Source: a virus. From it: a stretch of DNA of 64,000 nucleotides. The position numbers and the translations under genes are program-made. The stretch covers positions 1-64,000 of IMG/VR virus record IMGVR_UViG_3300042448_001920. One strand, written 5' to 3'. The notes beneath the pieces were generated by a model. The model was not told the DNA's origin and did no database searches. It was given only the letters and a program-made list of their open reading frames with translations. This document shows positions 52,081 through 60,620 of this stretch, one piece after another; the stretch's first letter is position 1, and every line of letters begins with the position of its first letter.

Positions 52081-52112
52081 TTTGGTTGTTTAAAAACTTT
52101 TACCTATATTTG
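52081..52112 (+). promoter_or_regulatory. Bacteroidota-type promoter TTTG-N20-TATATTTG
   Basis: TTTG at 52081, 20 nt, TATATTTG at 52105. A terminator hairpin begins inside the last two bases of the -7 element, so RNA starting here lacks most of the left arm. Confidence 0.75.
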
Positions 52113-52143
52113 CCTTGTTAATTATAAACAAGGCATTTTTTTT
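52111..52143 (+). terminator. Terminator hairpin abutting the start codon of the next gene
   Basis: Nine-base-pair stem TGCCTTGTT / AACAAGGCA, 7-nt loop, eight T, then ATG at 52144. It should stop read-through from the virion operon while sparing transcripts from the overlapping promoter. Confidence 0.8.
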
Positions 52144-53280
52144 ATGAGAAAATCAGGACTACAATTGGGTGATTACCCAAACTACATCGCTAAATCAACA
52201 GTTGATAAACTATCTAAGCGAACCCATCCATTGGCTAAAATGCCATACTACGATCAATCTACTCACCCAGAAACTTGGAGAGAGGAGATTATAGCATCTG
52301 ACCGTTATAAAGAATTGGTTGATTCTTATTGTAACACATTTGGTATGGATAAATCCCAATTAAATCCGATGGAAGTTATGATTTCCGCTAGTTCTGCTAA
52401 TTATATTGCAGTTAATAAAGAAAGTGGTAAAAGACCAAGACTTTGTTCATTGGCTGAAAAAATTATCAGAGAAGAATGGTTCCTTGGTAAGGATGAGGTT
52501 ATTTTTGATCTTGAAATATTAGAACCAGGTAACATTAAATTACCTGAAAATATGAGTATGGAATCACCTTTAACCGAGGAAGAAAAGGAAGAACTTGAAA
52601 ATGAAATGGAAGATGAGATTGTAAAGAGAAGGACAATTAATGCACTTGCGCAAGGTGCCTCATTAAGGGGTCATTACCTATTCCATTTATACCGTACTGA
52701 AATTGAAGAAATTGTACCAGATATAACAAGTTATTATCAAAAAGCGTTAATTGCTAATGACTTATTTTATTATTTGATTAGTGATGAGATGTTTCAACAA
52801 CAAATTGAGAGCGATGATTCTAATAACGCAGGTTACGTTAAGCTTGACTTTAGCGGAGAAACACCTAAAATTATAGCAAAAGCGATTAATTTACCGATAT
52901 TAATCCATGAAATGATAAAAGGTATTATTTCTCTACTATCTGTAGCTGGTTTACCAGAAAAAGATGCGGATAAAGTGATTGATTATGCTGATACTATCAT
53001 TGCTGAGTTATGGGATATTCGTTTATTTCCTATTATATGGGGTAATTTTCACGCTTTAATTGATGAGGAAGATTATGACATTAAGAAGTTAATCTTAATG
53101 GATCTCTTTAAAAGAGATGCTGAGGATTTTATTAATTTCATGTCATTGTTGGAACATCGACCTGATTACGCAAAAAAAGAGATAAAAGACATCGTCAAAG
53201 AAAAACGAATGGAAATTATGGAATATAATTTTGTTAAAGATGACCTTGACAATCTTGATTTAAGCGCTTTAGGACTATAA
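52144..53280 (+). CDS. Unknown conserved-looking protein ahead of terminase (378 aa)
   Basis: Not recognised. Soluble and mostly helical, with an aromatic/histidine-rich start (KMPYYDQSTHPETWREEI), a strongly acidic helix near 145-160 (EEEKEELENEMEDE), and a C-terminal part (DADKVIDYADTIIAELWDIRLFP). Its place before the large terminase is where a small terminase (gp16) would be expected, but length and composition do not fit gp16. Unlike its late neighbours it has a host-type early promoter and a start codon directly after a T run, with no Shine-Dalgarno. Confidence 0.75.
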   Translation: MRKSGLQLGDYPNYIAKSTVDKLSKRTHPLAKMPYYDQSTHPETWREEIIASDRYKELVDSYCNTFGMDKSQLNPMEVMISASSANYIAVNKESGKRPRLCSLAEKIIREEWFLGKDEVIFDLEILEPGNIKLPENMSMESPLTEEEKEELENEMEDEIVKRRTINALAQGASLRGHYLFHLYRTEIEEIVPDITSYYQKALIANDLFYYLISDEMFQQQIESDDSNNAGYVKLDFSGETPKIIAKAINLPILIHEMIKGIISLLSVAGLPEKDADKVIDYADTIIAELWDIRLFPIIWGNFHALIDEEDYDIKKLILMDLFKRDAEDFINFMSLLEHRPDYAKKEIKDIVKEKRMEIMEYNFVKDDLDNLDLSALGL

Positions 53281-53285
53281 TAAAC

Positions 53286-53293
53286 TATTTATA
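53286..53293 (+). promoter_or_regulatory. Late-promoter-like motif TATTTATA
   Basis: CTATTTATATGG, 23 nt before the TTG start of the terminase. Confidence 0.6.
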
Positions 53294-53308
53294 TGGAAAC
53301 AATAGGCC

Positions 53309-55120
53309 TTGGCAAAACAAATTACAGATAAAAAAGAATTACTTTTAGAGTTCGCAAGATGCTCTCAAGACCCTTGTTATGTTATAGAAAGTTATTTCGA
53401 AACTTTTGATAAAACAAGAGAGGGGTATGTACCTTTTGAACTTTTTGATGGCCAAAGAACTTTAGTTTCTAACTATAGAAAACATAGATTTAATTTAGTT
53501 CTAAAATATCGTCAGGCTGGTATCTCAACGGTAACAGCCGCATATTCTGCTGTACTCACAGCTTTCGCTAGTCCAGACAGACCTGAGAAAGTATTGATTC
53601 TTGCCAACAAGCAAGAAACAGCGATTGAGTTCCAAAACAAAATCATTAACTTCATTAAACAATTACCTGATTGGGTAAATGTAACATTTGATAAATCATC
53701 GCAAAAACACGTTAGATTATCTAATGGTTCTGAAATTAAAGCCGTTGCAACATCTCAGGATGCCTTGCGTGGTTATACACCTACGGTCTTATTAATTGAC
53801 GAGGCTGCGTTCGTTGAAGGTGGTCAAGAGTTATGGACAGCGTGTTTGGCCTCAATTGGTACTGGTGGTAAAGCTGTATTAATTTCAACACCTAACGGAT
53901 TAGATCCAATCTATTACGCCTCATATGAGGGTGCAATTAAAGGTGATAATAGTTTCTGTGTTACTCACTTAAAATGGTGGCAAGATCCACGATTCAACAA
54001 AGATTTACGTTTAATTAAAACTAAAGATATTGTTGACTGGATTCAAAAACCAAATACTGAAAAACACGAAGAAATTATTGAATCGGTTATTGATTTACAC
54101 CCAGATGTTATAGCTAAATTTATCGCAGATGGTTATAAACCACACTCCACATGGTATGAAAACATGTGTAGGGATATGAACTTTAACAAACGTATGATTA
54201 ACCAGGAGTTGGAATGTGCGTTTATTGGATCTGGTGATAACGTAATTGAAGGTGAGGTTATTAGAAAACAAGAACAAGAAAATGTTAGAGTTCCTGAGGT
54301 TAAAGATAAAGCTTGGGACAGTAACCTATGGATATGGCAATTACCACAAAAGGGTCATAGATACATATTAGCCCTTGACGTATCCAGAGGTGACTCTGAA
54401 GATGCTACGGGTATGTGTATTATTGATTACGATACTTTTGAGCAGGTTTTAGAGTATCATGGTAAAGTTCCACCAGATGTAGCCGCTTTAATTGTAGACC
54501 AATACGGTAGAATGTATGACGCATTGTCAACATTTGATATTACAGGTGGTATGGGTATAGCCTCAACACAAAAACTAAAAGAATTGGGTTACCCTAAAAA
54601 ATTATTACATTATGATAATGATGGTGATAGTAACAGCATGTATTACATGCCAGATGAAAACGCTATACCAGGTATTAATTTTGCATCTAAAAACAGAAGG
54701 AGTCAAATTGTGGCTGCTTTAGAAGAAGCTGTTGCTAGAGGTGGTTTTAAAATACGCAGCGAAAGATTGACAGCTGAGTTAAAAAAATTCGTTTATAAAA
54801 ACGGTAAACCAGACCACATGAAAGGTTCACACGATGACCTTATTATGGCCCTTGGTATGTGTCTATTTGTGGCTAACACATCATTTAAAAGGTTACAAGA
54901 ATCTGATAATATGACCAGAGCTATGTTAGACAGTTGGAAAATAACAACTAATAACACAAAAACAGATGCAGACTATTTATTAAAAGACGTAACTAGCTCA
55001 CCAAATCCTGATAAATCATATTATAATTCTGATGAATTTGCTACGAATAATAATATGATGAACACCAGGGAATTTTCTTGGCTTTTTGGCGTTATGAAAC
55101 CTAAACCTAATAATAATTAA
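53309..55120 (+). CDS. gp17: Large terminase, T4 gp17-like, TTG start (603 aa)
   Basis: ATPase domain: deviant Walker A Y67-R-Q-A-G-I-S-T74, in which the usual lysine before S/T is isoleucine and basic residues precede the loop (K66, R68); Walker B LLIDEAAF (D164, E165); coupling motif STPNG. Nuclease domain: ALDVSRGDSEDA (D357) and KGSHDDLIMALGM (D509, D510). T4 gp17 is 610 aa. It cuts concatemeric DNA and pumps it into the prohead through the portal. An in-frame TAG two codons upstream and no early internal Met make TTG at 53309 the only reasonable start. The late motif is upstream; the portal gene follows after a small gene. Confidence 0.95.
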   Translation: MAKQITDKKELLLEFARCSQDPCYVIESYFETFDKTREGYVPFELFDGQRTLVSNYRKHRFNLVLKYRQAGISTVTAAYSAVLTAFASPDRPEKVLILANKQETAIEFQNKIINFIKQLPDWVNVTFDKSSQKHVRLSNGSEIKAVATSQDALRGYTPTVLLIDEAAFVEGGQELWTACLASIGTGGKAVLISTPNGLDPIYYASYEGAIKGDNSFCVTHLKWWQDPRFNKDLRLIKTKDIVDWIQKPNTEKHEEIIESVIDLHPDVIAKFIADGYKPHSTWYENMCRDMNFNKRMINQELECAFIGSGDNVIEGEVIRKQEQENVRVPEVKDKAWDSNLWIWQLPQKGHRYILALDVSRGDSEDATGMCIIDYDTFEQVLEYHGKVPPDVAALIVDQYGRMYDALSTFDITGGMGIASTQKLKELGYPKKLLHYDNDGDSNSMYYMPDENAIPGINFASKNRRSQIVAALEEAVARGGFKIRSERLTAELKKFVYKNGKPDHMKGSHDDLIMALGMCLFVANTSFKRLQESDNMTRAMLDSWKITTNNTKTDADYLLKDVTSSPNPDKSYYNSDEFATNNNMMNTREFSWLFGVMKPKPNNN

Positions 55121-55134
55121 AACAATTAAACAAA

Positions 55135-55374
55135 ATGGCAAATATAATTAAACAAGCTAGAAGTACTGGACCAGGGTCCACATCAATCATTAGAAAAGTA
55201 GACCCAAAAAATTTAGACAGAAGAGATGGTAGAGCATTGCAAAGAAATATTGATGCAATTAAATGCTCACCAGAATCAGATGGTACAACAACATATGTAC
55301 AAAAAAAAGAATGGGTCGAAGCTGTTGAAAATTACAACTTCCCACCATATGTAGATTGTGAATACGTAAATTAA
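55135..55374 (+). CDS. Small protein between terminase and portal genes (79 aa)
   Basis: Not recognised. Sequence starts MANIIKQARSTGPGSTSIIRK, then NLDRRDGRALQRNIDAIKCS, and ends in an aromatic EAVENYNFPPYVDCEYVN. In T4 the sheath and tube genes occupy the place between genes 17 and 20; here only this small gene is present. It may be a head or portal accessory protein. Confidence 0.7.
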   Translation: MANIIKQARSTGPGSTSIIRKVDPKNLDRRDGRALQRNIDAIKCSPESDGTTTYVQKKEWVEAVENYNFPPYVDCEYVN

Positions 55375-55380
55375 AAATAT

Positions 55381-57240
55381 ATGGCAGATAATAGATTAAC
55401 AATATTTCAAAGATTAAATAAAGTTCTCGGCAATGAAGTCGATGGGCCAAAATACGTCATTGACCCTAGTTCATTCAATGGGTTAAGTGGTGATGATTTG
55501 GAACAAAAAAAGTTAGAGGCGCAACAAACGCTATATCTACAAAATCAGTGGAAAAAAATTGATAATGAACTTTATCAAAAAGCCGTTTACTATGAACCAA
55601 CAAGAATTGCGTCATATTATGATTATGAAGCCATGGAATATACTCCAGAAATTTCTGTTGCGTTGGATATTTTTGCTGAGGAAGCAACAACTGCAAATGA
55701 AAACGGTAAAGTTTTAACAATTTATTCTGATAGCACAAGAATTAAAAAAGAGTTAACGGATTTATTCGAAAATGTTTTGGATATTAACGCTAACCTTACG
55801 TCTTGGGCTAGAAACGTATGTAAATACGGTGATAACTTTGTCTATAACAAGATTGTACCTAACCAAGGTATTGTTGGCGTAACCCAATTACCTAATATTG
55901 AGATGACCAGATCTGAACCAGGTTTTTCAAAGGTTACAAGTTTGGATGATCAACAAAAAGAAAAAAACATTAAATTTTTCTGGAAAGATAAAAACGTTGA
56001 GTTTAACTCATTTGAAATTTCTCACTTTAGATTACTTGGTGACGATAGGAGATTACCGTATGGTACCTCTATGCTTGAAAAAGTAAGAAGGATTTGGAAA
56101 CAATTATTGTTATCTGAAGATGCTATGTTAGTTTACCGTGTAACCAGAGCACCAGAAAGACGTGTTTATAAAGTATTCGTTGGTAATATGGATGATAAAG
56201 ATGTTGATGCTTATGTTGACAAGATCGCCAATAACTTTAAAAGGGTTAATATGGTTAATAAAGATAATGGTAATCAGGATACACGTTATAACGCATTAGC
56301 TGTTGATCAGGACTATTTTATCCCTGTTAGGGATCCAAGCCTTGCGATGCCAATTGAGACGCTTCCTGGGGCTCAAAACCTATCAGAAATAGCCGATATC
56401 GAATACATTCAAAAGAAAATGCTTGCCGCTCTTAGAGTACCTAAAGCTTTTATTGGTTTTGAAGAAACAACTGGTGATGGTAAAAACTTGGCCATCCTTG
56501 ATGTTCGTTTTGCAAGAGCCGTACATAGAATACAAAAAGCTCTTATCCAAGAGTTAAATAAAATGGCTATTATCCATTTATATACCAAAGGTTTTACAGA
56601 TGACCTAGAAAACTTTACATTAACATTAACAAGCCCATCCACACAAGCTGAAATGCTTAAAATCCAAAACTGGAAAGAGAAGGTTACGTTATATCGTGAT
56701 GCGGTTTCTGATGCTGGTAATGGATTCTCAGCTATGTCAATGACTTATGCTAAGAAAGAGATCTTAAACATGAGTGATGATGAGATTAAACTTGATATCC
56801 AAAGACAAGCTGTTGAAAAAGCTGGTGGTGAGGAAATTAAAGCTCTTGGAGAAACCATTAAACAAACAGGTATATTCAGAGATATTTACAAAATTTACAA
56901 AATCGACCCTAATAACATGACACTTGGTGCTACTGGTGGAACTGGTTCAGACGCTGCTGCTATGGGTGGTGGTGGTGGATCCATGGGCGGTGGTATGACG
57001 GAACCTGCTGGTGGTACAGACTTTACAGCACCTTTAGAAGTTCCAGGAGCTGAGGCTGGTGCTGAAATACCTGGTGCGGAAACCCCAGAAGCTGGTGCCG
57101 AAACAGAGGCTAGTACGGAAATACCTGGTACTGAAGAACCTTTAGCTGAGATAACTAAAAGAAAATTAGATGCTAAGAATAAATTAATCAATGAGGCGCT
57201 CAAAAAAACAATTGATGAAATTGACGATTTATTGGTATAA
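55381..57240 (+). CDS. gp20: Portal protein, T4 gp20-like (619 aa)
   Basis: Characteristic blocks of gp20: YYEPTRIASYYDYEAMEYTPEISVALDIFAEEA near the N-terminus, then RLLGDDRRLPYGTSMLEKVRRIWKQLLLSEDAMLVYRVTRAPERRVYKVFVGNM, ISEIADIEYIQKKMLAALRVPKAFIGFE, and LAILDVRFARAVHRIQKALIQEL. T4 gp20 is 524 aa; the extra length is a C-terminal tail (about 520-600) of glycine, alanine and glutamate with repeated GAE/PGAE units. The portal is the ring through which DNA enters and leaves and on which head assembly starts. It has no own late motif; it is co-transcribed from upstream. Confidence 0.95.
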   Translation: MADNRLTIFQRLNKVLGNEVDGPKYVIDPSSFNGLSGDDLEQKKLEAQQTLYLQNQWKKIDNELYQKAVYYEPTRIASYYDYEAMEYTPEISVALDIFAEEATTANENGKVLTIYSDSTRIKKELTDLFENVLDINANLTSWARNVCKYGDNFVYNKIVPNQGIVGVTQLPNIEMTRSEPGFSKVTSLDDQQKEKNIKFFWKDKNVEFNSFEISHFRLLGDDRRLPYGTSMLEKVRRIWKQLLLSEDAMLVYRVTRAPERRVYKVFVGNMDDKDVDAYVDKIANNFKRVNMVNKDNGNQDTRYNALAVDQDYFIPVRDPSLAMPIETLPGAQNLSEIADIEYIQKKMLAALRVPKAFIGFEETTGDGKNLAILDVRFARAVHRIQKALIQELNKMAIIHLYTKGFTDDLENFTLTLTSPSTQAEMLKIQNWKEKVTLYRDAVSDAGNGFSAMSMTYAKKEILNMSDDEIKLDIQRQAVEKAGGEEIKALGETIKQTGIFRDIYKIYKIDPNNMTLGATGGTGSDAAAMGGGGGSMGGGMTEPAGGTDFTAPLEVPGAEAGAEIPGAETPEAGAETEASTEIPGTEEPLAEITKRKLDAKNKLINEALKKTIDEIDDLLV

Positions 57241-57255
57241 TAAAAAAATAACTGA

Positions 57256-57263
57256 TATTTATA
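57256..57263 (+). promoter_or_regulatory. Late-promoter-like motif TATTTATA
   Basis: TGATATTTATATAAA, 23 nt before the ATG at 57279. Confidence 0.65.
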
Positions 57264-57278
57264 TAAAAAATTAAACAA

Positions 57279-57992
57279 ATGTTTGGACAATTAAAAGAAA
57301 GTATTCTTTCAGATTTAGAAAAAACATACCAAGAAAAAGGTGAAAAAGATTTTAAGAAATCTTTTGCTAAGTATGTTAAAGTATTAAAAGAAAATAACGT
57401 ATTAAGAGAGTTTAATGAGGTTTATAACTTATTGAACACAATGAAATTTGAAAACGAAGAAATTGCAAAAGAATTCGTTGAAGAATCAATAATACATTTA
57501 AAATCTTTTGATTTAACAAAAGTTGATGCTTTAAAAAGTTTAACTGAAAACGTTACTATTGTTAATAACACAATTAACGAAAGTATCGACCAGCTTATTT
57601 TTAATAAAAAAATATCTTTAGTTGATAAAGTTAAACATAAAACAAATTTGGTTAAACACTTAACTAGAGTTGATGAAAATGTTGTATCGTTAAAAGAATC
57701 AATCGATAAGATTAATGAAAGTTTAGCGGATAAAATCTCAAAATTAAATGAGGAACAAGTAAAGGTTTTAAATTTATTTGCTGAAAATGATGAATCGGCT
57801 ATTAATGAATATTACACAACATTAATTGAAAGCACACAAGGTGTGGTTGAAGAGACTATCAATAAAGCTGATGACATTATTGTTGTTAAGAAATTATTAG
57901 AGGTTAGATCAAAGTTAAATGAGATGAAAAATCAAAAACCATCGCTAGATGTCATTGATAACGTACTTGATTTAAAGAAAAGTTTCGAATAA
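57279..57992 (+). CDS. Coiled-coil head-assembly-like protein (237 aa)
   Basis: No family recognised. Nearly all-helical with long heptad-like stretches (for example KISKLNEEQVKVLNLFAENDES) and repeated N-E-S motifs (I-N-E-S at about residues 101-104 and 146-149) that also occur in the scaffold and capsid and that fit L/I-x-E/S protease sites. Placed between portal and protease genes, with its own late motif and terminator, it may be a second core/scaffold or internal protein. Confidence 0.65.
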   Translation: MFGQLKESILSDLEKTYQEKGEKDFKKSFAKYVKVLKENNVLREFNEVYNLLNTMKFENEEIAKEFVEESIIHLKSFDLTKVDALKSLTENVTIVNNTINESIDQLIFNKKISLVDKVKHKTNLVKHLTRVDENVVSLKESIDKINESLADKISKLNEEQVKVLNLFAENDESAINEYYTTLIESTQGVVEETINKADDIIVVKKLLEVRSKLNEMKNQKPSLDVIDNVLDLKKSFE

Positions 57993-58014
57993 AACAAAAT
58001 TACTTATAAAAAGT

Positions 58015-58048
58015 AAAGCCAGGGTAGCGAATCCTGGCTTTTTTTTGT
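58015..58048 (+). terminator. Intrinsic terminator after 57279 gene
   Basis: Nine-base-pair stem AAAGCCAGG / CCTGGCTTT, 9-nt loop, followed by a T run. Confidence 0.85.
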
Positions 58049-58074
58049 TCCATAACTGGAACGGTCCTAAAACA

Positions 58075-58087
58075 CCGCTTATAGCGG
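58075..58087 (-). terminator. Short hairpin downstream of the minus-strand membrane gene
   Basis: CCGCT / AGCGG with a 3-nt loop, followed on the minus strand by TGTTTT. A weak terminator for the 58094-58402 gene. Confidence 0.4.
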
Positions 58088-58093
58088 AATATC

Positions 58094-58402
58094 TTATTTG
58101 GTTTCCTCAACCGCAGTATCTTCAGTAGCAGCTGACGCCTCAGCATTTGATTTCGCTATTGATACTTTGTGACCAGTATAGTTTTTATAACCAATTAAAG
58201 CGGCCCCAATCATGGTAAAAGCCACCGCCTGGTTAATTACGTCCATACTTTTGTCAATGAACATTTTATCAATCACCCCTAATAAGAATGATAAACAGCC
58301 AATCATTACGATTATAAAGCCTGATGTTGATGTTACAGATGTTTTTCCGTCTGGGTTCGATGTCATCTCACCGAAAGACCATTTTTTGATGTCTACGTTC
58401 AT
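58094..58402 (-). CDS. Small two-helix membrane protein (102 aa)
   Basis: Two transmembrane segments at about residues 28-46 (GFIIVMIGCLSFLLGVI) and 55-73 (AVAFTMIGAALIGYKNYTG), a soluble N-terminus of ~25 residues and a C-terminal tail rich in A, E and T. It is the only minus-strand gene between 24.2 and 64 kb and has an excellent late motif 25 nt upstream. Holin, antiholin, or virion membrane-pore roles are possible. It differs from the 55-aa holin-like protein at 33085 and could be its partner. Confidence 0.7.
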   Translation of the reverse strand: MNVDIKKWSFGEMTSNPDGKTSVTSTSGFIIVMIGCLSFLLGVIDKMFIDKSMDVINQAVAFTMIGAALIGYKNYTGHKVSIAKSNAEASAATEDTAVEETK

Positions 58403-58419
58403 AATTAATGTGTGTTTAA

Positions 58420-58427
58420 TATAAATA
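58420..58427 (-). promoter_or_regulatory. Late-promoter-like motif TATTTATA
   Basis: GATATTTATATTAAA in the sense direction, 25 nt before the ATG at 58402; same 15-nt sequence as two other copies. Confidence 0.7.
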
Positions 58428-58434
58428 TCCGAAA

Positions 58435-58466
58435 TTTGCTTTAATGAACTTTTTTTCTTATTATTA
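58435..58466 (+). promoter_or_regulatory. Putative promoter TTTG-N20-TATTATTA
   Basis: TTTG at 58435, 20 nt, TATTATTA at 58459, upstream of the 58508 gene. Partly surrounded by an AT-rich inverted repeat (TTATTATT ... AATAATAA). Confidence 0.45.
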
Positions 58467-58507
58467 TATTAATAAATAATAAAAAAGACTAAACATGAAG
58501 AAAGAAA

Positions 58508-58957
58508 ATGCAATGCAAATTTGGGAAAGAAAAGAAACTCTTTACAGACGAGAGATTTCGAGTTAAATACGGTACGATTGATGCCGTAAAATTAAACGCA
58601 GTATACCTAAATATCGAATCCTGGGTACAACCAAAAGATATAGAAAATTACGATTCATATATCAGGTTAATGCGAAAACAAATTATTGTTAAAATAAAGG
58701 ATAGTATCGACACAATAACGTTTAATGAGAATTTTATTGTTGATCTAGACCTGAGAGCTTCAGGTATGTCAACAGATAAAAAAAGTTTTATGTTTATCGA
58801 ATTAACCGTGTATCCAAAAGAAAAATTGAAATTTAATTCAACTTTAATGTTTAAAAAAATGCAAGAATTATCTAATCTTGTGATAGAATCCTTAGAACAG
58901 AATAAATTAAACTACTTTTCAAAAAAATCAAATGCTAGATCAAGAAGACTTATATGA
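58508..58957 (+). CDS. Unknown protein (149 aa), coupled to AAA+ ATPase
   Basis: Not recognised. Alternating strands and helices with INESW-like aromatic sites (VYLNIESWVQPKDIENYDSYIRLMRK), a mid-protein FNENFIVDLDLRASG and a basic C-terminus (KKSNARSRRLI). It overlaps the AAA+ ATPase gene by 26 nt, so the two are coupled and probably act together. Another ATG at 58495 lies out of frame (23 codons) and is not taken as the start. Confidence 0.65.
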   Translation: MQCKFGKEKKLFTDERFRVKYGTIDAVKLNAVYLNIESWVQPKDIENYDSYIRLMRKQIIVKIKDSIDTITFNENFIVDLDLRASGMSTDKKSFMFIELTVYPKEKLKFNSTLMFKKMQELSNLVIESLEQNKLNYFSKKSNARSRRLI

Positions 58958-59855
58958 GATGTCTCCAGAAGAGGGACAGGAAATGCTTAAAGACCATTTA
59001 GAAAAAATATACCCATCAATTGAATCGTGGTATACAATAAACAATACTGATTTCTTTTTTAATTTTAAAACAGTTGCCACTGTTGAATCTGGTTTATATA
59101 GCATGATATATAACGATGGTAACGGCTTTGGTGTTTCAAAACTACCATATAAAAGCGATGAATTTTTTCATTTACCATCATTACCACATAATGAAATTAT
59201 TGATGATTTAATTAATTTTTGGGATAATGTTGATAGGTTTAAAAAATATAACCTAACACCTAAAAGAGGTATTATTTTATATGGTGACCCAGGTTGCGGT
59301 AAAACATCATTAATTTATTTATTAGTTGATAAGTTAAAAGAATATAACGGACTGTCAATCTATTTTGATAACCCATTTAATTGGGTTGAATTAGCTAAAT
59401 TAGTTAGAAAGGTTGAAAAGACAAGACCTTTACTTTGTATCATTGAAGATATAGATCTTGTAATTCAAAAGTTCGGTGAGGAAGTTTTTTTAAACTTTTT
59501 AGATGGCCTAAACTCAATAGATAATGTTGTTTACGTTGCCACAACAAATAATCTTGAGAAAATACCAGCTAGGATTAAAGATAGACCATCAAGATTTGAT
59601 AAAAAATATAAGATAGAAAAGCCAACCGCAGAAGATAGAAAGATTTATTTCAAGGAGATATTGGATGAAGAAGACCAAAAGCTGTATGACATGGATAAAT
59701 TAGTTAAAGATACTAATGGTTATACCATGGCCCATCTTAAGGAAACTTTTATTTCATTATATATTCTTAAAAACCCATATGATGAAACGATCAAGCGATT
59801 AAAAAATAAAAAAATTGCTGACGAAAGAATGGGATTTGATCTTTCTGATGATTAA
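58932..59855 (+). CDS. AAA+ ATPase, BCS1/FtsH-like core (307 aa)
   Basis: Walker A GDPGCGKT (G118-T125), Walker B CIIEDID (E172, D173, D175), sensor 1 YVATTNNLEKI, and the arginine-bearing RPSRFDKKYKI box typical of classic AAA proteins. About 115 N-terminal residues (Y-x-I-N-N-T-D-F-F-F-N-F ...) precede the AAA core and may be a substrate-binding domain. Such ATPases remodel protein complexes. T4 has no AAA ATPase in its head cluster, so this member between portal and protease genes is a notable addition; it could assist head assembly or act as a late-stage unfoldase. Promoter is of the early/middle type. Confidence 0.85.
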   Translation: MLDQEDLYEMSPEEGQEMLKDHLEKIYPSIESWYTINNTDFFFNFKTVATVESGLYSMIYNDGNGFGVSKLPYKSDEFFHLPSLPHNEIIDDLINFWDNVDRFKKYNLTPKRGIILYGDPGCGKTSLIYLLVDKLKEYNGLSIYFDNPFNWVELAKLVRKVEKTRPLLCIIEDIDLVIQKFGEEVFLNFLDGLNSIDNVVYVATTNNLEKIPARIKDRPSRFDKKYKIEKPTAEDRKIYFKEILDEEDQKLYDMDKLVKDTNGYTMAHLKETFISLYILKNPYDETIKRLKNKKIADERMGFDLSDD

Positions 59856-59880
59856 CCACGCACTTAACTTGTTTTCATTA

Positions 59881-59888
59881 TATTTATA
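59881..59888 (+). promoter_or_regulatory. Late-promoter-like motif TATTTATA
   Basis: ATTATATTTATATTATA, 25 nt before the protease ATG. Confidence 0.6.
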
Positions 59889-59905
59889 TTATATAATCTA
59901 CTAAA

Positions 59906-60619
59906 ATGGGTATAAAAATATTAAAAGAAAACGAAGAAGGTTTTGGTATCTTAATTGAAGGTGATGCTGGTTCAGTATCCGAGGTATTACAAGGGCAAAT
60001 TATAAATGAGGAAATTAGTAAGGGCCCGATAGATTTATCTGGACCCATATACTATTACGCCACATTACAAAAATATGGTGTTGAAAATAGAAATGGTAGG
60101 GTTTATCCTGAGAATATCTTAAGAAAAGAAGTTGAGAGATATAGAGAAGTTATTGCTCGTAATTCCAGTTTTCATGAATTGGATCACCCACAGGAATCGG
60201 TTATATCACTTAAAGGTGGTTCACCACATAGGATAGTTGATATCTTCTGGAAAGATAATGTTCTTATCGGTAAATTAGAAATATTAGTATCTGAAGGTTT
60301 TAGAAGAGGTGGTATAATTTCTTGCAATGGTGATTTAGTAGCACACTACTTAAGTTATGGTATGACATTAGGTATCTCATCTAGAGGTGTTGGTAGCCTT
60401 AAAAAGATCAACGGTAAAAATGTTGTGCAAGATGACTTCGAATTAATATGTTGGGATATTGTTTCATCACCGTCTACCCCAGGTTCTTACTTATATAAAG
60501 ACCCACAGGATTTCAAAAAATATGATGAAGTTTTAAACGAACCAGCTGGTATTGAAGAAAACGCAGCACCAGAAGAGGATAGTTTTTTAGCAAATCTTAA
60601 TAAATTTTTGAAGTTTTAA
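59906..60619 (+). CDS. gp21: Prohead core protease, T4 gp21-like (237 aa)
   Basis: S77-family signature: YYATLQKYGVENRNGRVYPE, the histidine motif SFHELDHPQES (H90, H94) and the serine motif GISSRGVGS (S158/S159), followed by ELICWDIVSSPSTPGSYLY. T4 gp21 is 212 aa. It sits in the prohead core, cleaves scaffold and capsid after (L/I)xE, then destroys itself. Its substrates here probably include the gp22-like scaffold, capsid (after MLNE60), and proteins with similar N-terminal tags. It has its own late motif. Confidence 0.92.
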   Translation: MGIKILKENEEGFGILIEGDAGSVSEVLQGQIINEEISKGPIDLSGPIYYYATLQKYGVENRNGRVYPENILRKEVERYREVIARNSSFHELDHPQESVISLKGGSPHRIVDIFWKDNVLIGKLEILVSEGFRRGGIISCNGDLVAHYLSYGMTLGISSRGVGSLKKINGKNVVQDDFELICWDIVSSPSTPGSYLYKDPQDFKKYDEVLNEPAGIEENAAPEEDSFLANLNKFLKF

Positions 60620-60620
60620 G

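Noticed and set aside
53293-53331. Second Walker A (GLGKT) in a 12-codon frame at the terminase start
   Set aside because: The frame ends after 12 codons and is out of frame with terminase; the resemblance is a coincidence of the overlap.
58495-58566. 23-codon frame starting at ATG 58495
   Set aside because: Out of frame with the 149-aa gene and overlapped by it; too short and unconvincing as a gene.
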